Origin: Patagioenas fasciata
Lineage: Eukaryota; Chordata; Aves; Columbiformes; Columbidae
Direction of reading: 5' to 3'
NCBI RefSeq assembly: GCF_037038585.1
Contig: NC_092525.1
Location: forward strand, 30,034,367-30,098,366
Length of the DNA: 64,000 nt
Below are positions 1 to 10,700 of this stretch, one piece after another. Every line of letters begins with the position of its first letter. Positions within the stretch are counted from its first letter, which is position 1. The position numbers and the translations under genes were made by a program. The notes under the pieces were generated by a model, which was given only the letters and a program-made list of their open reading frames with translations, was not told the DNA's origin and ran no database searches.

Positions 1-1505
1 GAATGACTAGTAGTTCACTCTCCAAACTGCGAGAGGGAAGTAAGCTGCAGGAAAAATAAAAAAAAACATGGTGAGTGAAAGGAAAGATCGGTTGTCAAAC
101 AGGAATGAGCTGGTGGAGGAAGATTTTCCTCTGGACAGGGCCCCATGGCAGCTTACCACTGTGTTGCAGTGGGCAAGAGATACTTGTAAGGTGTGCATGA
201 AGAGCCAGATAATCACTCTGGGGTTTGTCCACAGAAACCTCTCTGTGCTCTGGACAAAAGAGGACATCTGAGAAAGGCTGACCAGGCTGCAGACTAGAAG
301 GCAATGGGCAGGCAGCATCTCTTCAATAGCACAAAGGCTACGATCACTCATGGGTAACAGGCTGAGAAATTCTGAAAAATAATTTTGGAAGTAGGGGAGA
401 GGAAGAAGACCTAGCAATTGCTAGGATGGTAATCTCTTCAGACTTCTAAGCAAAGCAGTGCCTACCTCCATCTGCCTGCATGTAAATATAAATAGTGAGG
501 CCTGTGAAATACAGGACGTTTTGTATGGTTCCTCTTTCAGTGAAGCTTATTTTAAAGACAGCAGTCATTGCAGCCGTAATTCTTAACCTCTCGGTAGCTA
601 AGCCTTACTGAGAAACTGGCTCTGCTCCGCCGGCTGCCAGCAAAGGCTCAGTTCACCTGGGTCTTGCTCTGCCCGTGGCCTGTAACGCACTCAGCCCCTG
701 CTCAGACACCACTGCAGGAGGAGCTGGGATCCCAGCAGTAAGAAGACAACAGATACTGCAGCTTGCATTGCTCAGAACTGAGACAAAGAGCGGTTTGCAC
801 ACATTTTCTGCTTTCTGGGGGCAGCAGAGTGGGAATTATGACATGCTGAATTCAGTTACTTAATTATGTTGATTATCCATCAGCACTGAGTTTATCAACT
901 CTCTAGTTATATTTTTTTTTACATTCTCTCCAAGTGTAAGAAAAATACGTACATAAAGGGAACTGAGAGTGTCAGCTTATGGCAAAGACTAACACATGCT
1001 TATATAATGGCACAGGGACTGGAAGTTCCCTGCTGTTCTGGAAAAAGAAAACATGGTTTAGGAACATCTCCTAGAAAGGGAAAAGCCTCTCCCCTCCTTT
1101 TCCCCCACACAATCTGTTACTCGATGAGTTCACATTTCAGCACTGTCAGACAAGGTCTTTCTCAGCTGCTGTTCCCCAAACCTTTCTGGGTTCCACAGCT
1201 ACCACGCAGAGCTCTCTGAAGATGGTAAAACCAGAGACTCTAGCACAGCCACCAAGCGCTGCCTGCTATGCCCGACCATCCAGCTCTTCTCTCTGGAGGG
1301 GCTGCCTCTTGCCTGATCAGCAAGGGACACGGGACCGACCACATTCCCTGCTGACAGCGGTCCTGAGCTGTGCATGTTTAGTAGCAACAGGCCATAGAGG
1401 GACTGCAACATCATCTTCATCAGTTACAAATTCTCTTCTAGACTTTGGCAGTGGACTAAGCCAAGTTTTACATACAGCCATAAACAATCCTTAAGGAAAC
1501 CTTAC
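1..1505 (-). other. SNX7 intron 6 (partial)
   Basis: Starts with the GTAAGG donor at 1505 and runs off the left edge. I looked for the next SNX7 exon on the minus strand and did not find one. Short open frames here have no recognisable domain. Confidence 0.85.
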
Positions 1506-1705
1506 CATTAGAATGTCACTGTAGAGAACATATTCATGTAAAATCGGCAGCAGGTTTTCCGAGAGCCCTGCCATTCGCTTCTCCGTGGCCTTGCAACACT
1601 TGTCGATGCAGCTGGCAACACCTTTCAGGGAGTCTGCTATATCTTCTTCCGATGCTGACCAGAGTGTGTGGATAGGACCGTATTCCTTCATTTCATTAAA
1701 ATACT
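1506..1705 (-). CDS. SNX7: SNX7 coding exon 6 (residues 283-349), BAR domain
   Basis: Two bases completing Glu 283 and then 66 codons, ending ATG|GTAAGG. Recognisable stretches are [32 protein letters not shown] and [11 protein letters not shown], all in the BAR helices. The next exon, expected to begin near GVMKRRDQ, is not in the window. Confidence 0.95.
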
Positions 1706-4700
1706 CTTGACAGGAACATACACACATATTACTCTCTTGTTCATTAACAGATGTTTAAGCGACACTAATTGCAACTTCATATTTACTGTGAACAAAGCAA
1801 GAGACTGAGGCTAATGTTTAAATTTGCTCAAATGACCAAGATAAGTAAATGGCAGTTAGTTGTTTATGAATAAACTGATCAATTAATGTATTGTAATTTA
1901 GTAGTCCCTAGACCTGAATTCACGTTGCCTTCATACGGAGGGACATGAGCCACAGCAGCCCCAGGTAGCAGTTGGTCTGACTTGCTTCTAATGCCTCAAA
2001 TTCCTCTGCTACAATAATGCTCCAAATCCTGTCTCAGTTATTAAAACTAGCAGCCTTGCTATGTCCCAAAAGTTTCAAGACACACTGAAGTTCACTCCAG
2101 TTCTGCAGGTGTTATCTCCTTTAGCAGCTTTTATTAATCTACTTACAAGGATATCCTACAAATTCTTTCTCTCAAAGGATATCTCTCAGAGATATCCAAC
2201 AAATTATTTCTCTCAAATTATTATTTCTCTGTCTCTAGGCCAAGAGATAACCTGTAAGCAGAAAAAAAGACCCAGAATTCACTATGCCATTTGCTAGGGC
2301 TAAACTTGGGCAAGGCTGATATGACCTGGAAGCTGCCTGTTCACAGGAGGGTACTGTGGACACATTGAGTTTGTATTGAAAGCACAACTGAGTTAATGAT
2401 GAAGAAATGCCCAAGAAAAGATGCAAGGCAGCCATGTGGCATGAAGAGTGCAATGTTTACTTGGAGATTAAAAAAACCCCTCCACGGAAGATGTAATAAA
2501 GAATCCCACGTTAAGCTACCGTGAGCAGGAATGTTCTCTGAATCACAGCTATCAAAAGTCCATACCCACAACACTGTGGCCCTGCACAGAATTGTTCTGC
2601 CTGGTGCTCTTTGGAAAATCTAGAAAGAAGGTATAACCTACAGCATTTGGGAGCATGTCAACATTCATAAGGTTTTCCAGGAGATATTTTGGCACTGATG
2701 TCTTGAATCTACGGACCTCAGCTGGCTATTTCCACTGAAATGAATGACAGCAAAAGGAAATCTTTTCACCAAGATGTATTTTCCTTTTATAAGACCTCTC
2801 CAGTTTAGTGAGGACACACCAAGATCTGGTACTGCATGAGCAAGCACAAGGACTCTGTTATAAAAGAACACAGTGCAGCTCTTAAAATTATATTATATAG
2901 ACAATAACATTCCTCAAGTGCTGACCAGTGGAAGTTCTACTGAACAGGCCTAGTCTGTGATCAGAGTCCATCTCAGAAAGTCAGTAATTTAGCTTTCCAA
3001 GTAGGTGCGCGAACTGTTGTTACTTAAGGAGAAAACTGAGATTAAGTCATCCTTCTTACAAAAACTCTAACAGGCACAGCTTCTCATGACACAAGTTATG
3101 GCCAACAGTAAAACTATTAAAAAAAAAAAAAAAATCTACTGGGTTAACAGAGAAAAAAGGTACAGAATTAAACCAAAAGAGAGATGTTTAGATATCTGAA
3201 ATCTAGACAGCATTATGCCAGTACGAGACAGCACAAACAGTGCAACTCTTACTATTTGTATCCCACTGAATGCACAAAAGAAAAGGTCGTGGAGCTTTCC
3301 GAAAAGCACAGGTAAAAAGATAGCCATACTTGCTATATTTTATTCTTTCTAAGTTCCTTATCAATGAAATGTTAAAACACTTCCCGTTAACAAGTTATTC
3401 AAAGTAACTTGAAGTTCTGCCAAAAGTTCGACTGTTATGAAAAGCACAGTGTAAATACAAATCTCCATTTTGCCCTGCTTGCTTGACAGAGTATTTTGCC
3501 TGGCACAATGAAAACTAATTTACTTTTCCAATATATTAATTTCTTAAATCATTAAAACTGTTACTTGTTTTCTACTTACCCCTTTCTTCCTTGTAAATTC
3601 TATGCGCTATTTTGTCTAGAACATTTATTTTCTGACTAAATGTTTCCACGTAATCGTTCATTTCTGTAAACATCTCAGGACGATTTTTAACTCCTCCTCT
3701 TACTGAAGATGCTACAGCTCTGACGGTCTGTCCCATCCTGCTCAGCAAACCGGGACCCTGCTTCTTGTGCGAGGAAAGTTCCTAAACACAGAACAAGCCG
3801 TGTTCACTTCCAAGGACTTTTAAAATTCTCTGAAAATAATGCATACTTTAAAGCTTAAAAAACCAAACCCACAAACACCACCAAAAATCAAAACAAACTA
3901 ACGACAACAAAACAAAAACCAGCAAAACCCAAAAATATACACATAAGCTTCTGTGTGCCTTTTTAGTGTATAAATCTTTAAAATTCCCAGACCAGGGTCA
4001 GAACCCTGTATTAGCATGTATTAGCTAAGCCTTTCTGGGCAAACCGACATGTGCCACGTGTCACACTCTCACATGAATGATTAAAGATGGCAAAGAACCT
4101 TTACCATTTCGTGCTTTAGGGTGAGTTAGCTAGTTTGGAATTTAGCCTTTTGAACAGGAAAGCAGGGGTAATGAGTGCAGAAATAACTCACTGAGGAGAG
4201 CAAACAATGTTCCTACTGGAAGAAGTAATAATCTATTTTTTTGTAACTCTTTTTATATGTTGCTGGAATAACCTTTGCTGAAGTTCAGAGGTAAGCTTTT
4301 CTGAGTACAAAACTCCAGTTTTCGGATGGACACACCTTGCAAAACTACAACAGGAAATTCAAAGGCTTTATTTTTCTACTATGAGACTAGTATAACTTTA
4401 AAGAAAAAGCAGATGAAAAAGACAGTGACATGCCAAAACAATAATTAATTTAAAAATACTACTTTTCATATAATCTTGGAGGCTTATGTGTATACCAAAA
4501 AGCAGAGTTAAAATATTGTGAATTTGCCACAAAAAAAAAACATAATGCAGAGAAAACAAAACAAAACAAAACCAAACCTGCCCTGGAAGGTACAGCAATA
4601 TTTATGGCCACACGCATGATTACCAGAAGGACAGAGAAAAGTTTATCGTGAGGGATGAACATTTCATAAATCCCCTGCCGTCTTCTGACGCTCCCATAAC

Positions 4701-7700
4701 AAACTGTGGGAGGACACTATTGAATACTGAACTAGGGCGACTCCTGATATACGCTGTGAACACAAGATGTGGTTTCACATAACTGTAAATAAAAATAAAG
4801 TCATTTTACCCAGGCCTGTGCAGTAAGAAAAATTTTGAAGTCTTCATTAAAAGTTAAAGTTGGATGATCAGCAATACGGTTCAAAAATTTATGTAAAGCT
4901 TTTCTTCGAGTCTCAATGAATTCATCACTAAATCGTTCCACCATTCCTTTCATTATGAATTTTTCAGGCAATGGCTAAGGAAAAAAGAATAGATATATTG
5001 TATATTTTCATAATATTAAGGGTATTAGAATAGTTCTTCTGCTTAATAAAAATCATAGTATACCTTGTAACACCCACCATGTAAAAACCTAACTGTTATA
5101 AAGTTATCTCATTCAGCAGTGCTATAACATGGTTCTTGTAGCACACAGTGCTGAAGAATACATGTACAACTAAGAAGGAAGGACATACATTACTGCAAAT
5201 TACTGCTAATGGCACAGTTACAAACAAGAAATATCTTTATGGGATTTTTAATTATCACGTAAGGCTAATGAAAATAGGCTGGTTTAAAGTTTGTGAGACT
5301 TCAGAAACTGAAGAATGACCTCAAACATCTCTGTATAAAACTGGAGCCACCGCACAAACAAATAAAGATAACTTAAGTTTTAGCAAACGAACAGGAATAA
5401 TCAATGTCGGATGTGCTTCTTCAAGTTTACTTTTCAGCCAAAGGAAATCCTGATATCGTCTTCGAACTTCATATTCACTAGAGTCAAATTCACCACGAGA
5501 AGTCTGAAAACCAGAGGCAAAAAAAAACAGGCCCAGGTTAGAATACCAGAAAAAAAAGAGCAAAGTAGTTTTAGATTTTGGAGAAAACTGAGTGCTTGAA
5601 GGGAATGCATACATGATGCTATTTTGCCCATTTTATTTGCTTGCTGTTTTACAAAGTGCAATGATAAAGTACTTGAAGTGATAAAACATGTCCCATTTTA
5701 GCAAGAAATCAGAGTTCTACTGTAAAAAAAAAAAAGGCAAGCACTAAACTGCACACTAGAGTGGCTTAGAATAATTAGCCTACCACAATGTTTCCAAAAG
5801 ATTTCAATCGTTTTTTAGTGTGGCATTTTCCTTCTAGCAATCACAGTTACATTCGTTACTTGTAGGGCACTTCTTGTAAAGCCATTAGTAATCTACGAGT
5901 AAGGAAAGTGCATTTTTTAGCATTCTGGGAAAAAAACCCAAATAGCTGACACATGTCCTTGGGACCTGCTGACACTGGTCAACAATCCCCACATTCAAAA
6001 CATGGAAACTTCAGCATATCATAGCAATAACACTTCCTGTACTGCTTAGTGGATTCTGCGTTCTCTCATCAATTCCAGTTTCATAGCCCTTCGTTAGAAC
6101 TTGCCAACAAACCTTTAATGAAAACACGGACTCTTTGTGGCTTGATTCTAGAAGACAGAGCAGTGATAAAATAAATCTCATGGTCTGACAATTTTGCAAC
6201 ACTGTAATAAGCATTTTTTTTAGGCATTGAAGTGATGAGTGCTGCTTACCATTCATTGTTGCACAGAGATTTATAATGCAATGCAAGTAAATTCTAAAAA
6301 CCTCAAAACATGCTCTTGTAATCTATACATTTTTGAGGGTTGAATAAAAATTTTTCAAGGTATGTGGGAGGAATACTATTACTTTATCATCACCAACCAG
6401 CACTTCAAATTAAATATGATAAGAAAGGATAGAATAGATAAAAAAGCAAAAGCAATCCACCTTAAAGCCCTTCCACAGTTGCCTGAAGAAAAAATGTTCT
6501 CTCGTCTATAAAAACATGCATAAAATGAAAATTATTGCTAGAAAGCTAATGACGATAGCTCTCCTCCTACTCTTTAAATATTTTATGGCGAATTGATATC
6601 TCCTCTTATTTAAGGATGAATAATTCCCATTTGAAAATATGGTTTTAAATGAATCTTTTAAAAGGACTTGAAGTAAAATAAATTAACAGAGCAATTCTCA
6701 AAATGCAGCCTGCAGAATATTTGCTGGTGATCCCAGAAGAGCTGGCTGGTCTCATGAGGCTGACTTTCTTCCTTATTTCCAGTAAATAATTTGCATTCAG
6801 GACAGCTAAAAATACACTTAGCTGTTTCCTAGTATTACTTTTTCATTGGAGGACTGTGGGAGTTTCCCCAGAAATCATATGCAACTGTAAATGGGAAACA
6901 AGTGTCCATGTGATCAGGGATGTTGCAATTAGAAAATAGTGGAATTCAACGACTTTATAGCAGGTAACACTTATGTGAGACAGAAGACTGGTAGCCTGCA
7001 AGTGATCCAAAAGTCATAAATACTTGGGCTAATATAGTGTCTTCAAACAGAATCAGTCCTTCTGCTTTTTCATATTCCAGCTGAAGATCACCACAGAAAA
7101 TGTTATTGTCGCATCGAGCTGATTTTACTGTTGAAGAATAATTAGCTATTTTCTCAGCATAAGGAACCTAAGTATCTATGTATGCAGACTTCTACTGTTT
7201 TTTTTTCCACAATTTACCACACAGTTTCATACAGTTTTAGTGGTCTAGAACACATGGCAAAATCAGAGTGTAATTTAAAGGTAGTAATATCCCAGAGAAT
7301 GGCATGCAAGAGTGAAAATGCTACTGCTGTTATCAATGTAAGCTATTATAGCCGTGACTAGCTGCTTACCTTTGTGACTACTCTGTATGTAATAAATGTT
7401 TCAATGGCTGTAATGTGGCTTTCAGGATCATCGACTGTAATGAAGAGATCTTTTAATTCTGGTTCATCCTCAAATTTATACTGGTTTATCATTGATGAGG
7501 GGGATATTGGCACTGAAGGACTGAATGAGTTTACCTCAGTCAGTGATGTATCCTACAGATAAGACATGAGAACATCTATATCAAAACGTCTTTGTATACA
7601 AACACACATCCAAACACACGTCTCAGATGCTAAAATGGCAAACTTTTAAATAATCTGATAAAACAGATAAAACATAGAGCAGATGAAAGAATTGTATAGT

Positions 7701-10700
7701 ACATAGCAAATCTATTATCCTTTTCAGTGTTTCCTTCATTGAGGATGTAAGAAATGAGATTTGTTTTGAAATTGACGAAAGAGCAAAATGCTGCCGTTTG
7801 GGAATAATGTTCTGCACAGTTAGAAAGAGAACTTGCCTATAAATGGTAAAATCAGTTATGAATCCTGACACCCAGTAAATGTGTTGGATACTTATCAGCA
7901 TTACTAATATTGTCAGAAGCCAGTTACTCAGGACTTGTGAAGTTTGAGTTATCTGAAATAACCTGAACAGGGTGGATTTAAAAAAATATTATTTAAAAAG
8001 AAAATAAGACAAAATCAGAACCAAAATTTTTATTGGAATTGGATATTTCAGTCTGCGTATATTTTAAAGTAAAATCTGAAATTGAAAACATTTACAGAGA
8101 CAAAAAATAAATATTTTTTAAAAGAAAAACAGTAATTAAGGATGCAGTATGAATTTGCTGCTTAATTTCTAAAAAAAAAAAAGTCAAACCACTCATTTGC
8201 TGAAGTGGCAAACCACTATTTGATAGCATCAACCACTTCCACCACAGCTCTCTAAGAATGTGTCCCCGTAGCAGCTGCCTCTGCTCAGTGTGTTCAATGG
8301 TGATCACTCAAATGCTGAGAAATGGAGTGTAAATTGGAAAGAAGCAAGAAATCTCATTTCCTTCCTTAGATGCAAGGCTGGATGAGATCTACTAATCTAA
8401 AATATTGAAGGGTACAGTGACTGGGAAAATAATTTCACTAACACCATAAAAGAACGTATGGGGCTTGCGTGGCCAGGTTTTGTTAGTGGGGAGGCTATAG
8501 GGTGGCTTCTATGAGAATCTGCTAGAATCTTCCCCCATGTCTGACAGAGCCAATGCCAGGTGGCTCTAAGATGTACCTGCTGATGGCCAAGGCCACGCCC
8601 ATCAGTGACAGTGGTAGCACCTCTGGGCTAACTTTTAAGAAGGGTTAAAAAGAGACAGGCAACACCAGCAACTGCAGCTGGAGAGAGGTGAGACTGTGTG
8701 GAGCAGCTCTGCAGACACACAGGTCAGTGAAGGAAGAGGGCAGGAGGGGCTCCAGGCACCGGAGCAGAGATTCTCCTGCAGCCCATGGTGAAGCCAGCTG
8801 TGCCCCTGCAGCCCATGGAGGTCCATGGTGAAGCAGAGATCCACCTGCAGACTGTAGAGGTTAATGGCAGAGCAGATCTCCACCTGAAGCCCATGAAGGT
8901 TAATGGTGGAGCAGATAACCATCCACCTGCAGCCTATAAAGGACCCCATGTCAGCATAAGCAGGTTCCCAAAGGAAGCTGTGGCTCTGTTGGAAGCTCAC
9001 ACTGGAGCAGGCTCCTGGCAGGACCTGTGGAGTGAGGAGCCCACACTGGAGCAGGTTTTCTGGTTGGACTTATGACCCTGTAGGGGACCCATGCTGGAGC
9101 AGTCTGTTCCTGTAGGACTGCAGTGTCCTGAGAGGTGTTGGATAAATAGAGATGCTGTTTTCAGTGCCTGCTAGCACTAGCTGGCTGTGCTCTACATATG
9201 AAGGAGGTCTGATAGTTCAGAGTGGCCCATGTGGTTCGAAGCGCTGAAGCAACAGTAAACTTCTACATGGAAAAAAAATAAAAGCCTGTGAGCATGTAAG
9301 GGACTTGAATGGCTATATAACTTGAGGAATAATGACTCTGCAAGGCCTAAATTGGATGAAGGCAAATGTGTTTCATATTTCTAATTTTCTATGGATCATT
9401 AATATCATAATGTTTCATTCCTCCTTCTAGGTTGCTACTAAAATTTGTTCTATACAGGCAGGTTTCACAAAGTATATTTTTATATGGAAAGGCTTATGAA
9501 TATGTGGTTTGTGAAGCAAAACACAGGCAATAAAAAAAAATAGGATAAGCAGGTCTTCAGTTTTGTTGTGATACAGCTCTAGTGTTCATCTGCATATGAA
9601 TGAATGCATCTGAGTTTTAAACAAACATCTGTTTCTCTTTCTTTATCCTCATGATACTTCAGGTTTACTTCCAGCAGTTCTCGAGGTTCATGTGATAGAA
9701 GTCCATCATCACAGAAACAAGGTAAAAAAAAAAGATAATTTTCTATTTTCTCTATAGCTGTAATTTTGTGGTTGGAACTATGTTTTGTGTGAATACAAAT
9801 GAGGGCAGAGGTTTTGTGGCACAGGAAAAACAGACAGTTCTAGTTCTTGGATTGTATAGCTTGAAAAGAGCATCAGGGCCTTGTCCCAAATCATGATGTC
9901 TGTTCCCACAGCTGCCCCAGCTACCTGCCCTTCTCCCTTCCAAGCCCCTTCACTCCTGACAGAGCAATTGGCAGAGATGTGTGTGCTGTGCTTTACTGGC
10001 CAGGAGACCAAAGAGAAAATCAATGAGCTCCTGGCTATATTATGGCTTTGTTCTGGGTCTCTTTCCTCTAACACTTGCAATTACCCCGTCTCACTCACAC
10101 ATTTGGCTGCAACTGGTCAGTAAGACTCCAAAATAAATAAGGGAAGGAAAAGACTCACACAGCAGGAGCAGCCTCAAAGCAGGCTGAGCACACAGCTGAG
10201 CCTGCAGCTCTTGGTAGAAGACATTAAGCCCAGAGGTTTGCCTAAACACCACTCCTCCCCAGAGCAGATCATTGACTCAGGGTTGCCTCCGTGCCTCATC
10301 CATCCCACCCTGCCAGTGAGGATCCAGAGCTCGCAGTTATCTGAGGCCAGGGATACAAAGCAGGTCTGCAGATAAAGGATGTGGTGGCACAGTTTGTCTT
10401 AGAATAGCTTAGTTGTTGGAGCGTTCTTCAGAGAAGCAGATTTAGGAAGACAGGATAGTTCCTTGGCCAAAAAAATCACTTATAAATCAGTCTCAAATCT
10501 TTGACCAACTCACTTTGGAAGAAAAATTAGCCTCTATGCAATTCTGAAGTGGCACATACATATTTTCCAGAAATACTATTAAGTTTTCTGTAATTATTAA
10601 ATGGAGACAAATCCTGTAAAACAGAGTTTGAAAGACCTGCTAAAGATTTTAAGTATTAACCGAAGTGCTGACAGCTTTGTCAATGTTAGGTCAAGGTATC

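Noticed and set aside
1..1505. Search for SNX7 exon 7 (expected to begin GVMKRRDQ)
   Set aside because: No matching reading frame on the minus strand. The exon must lie left of the window.
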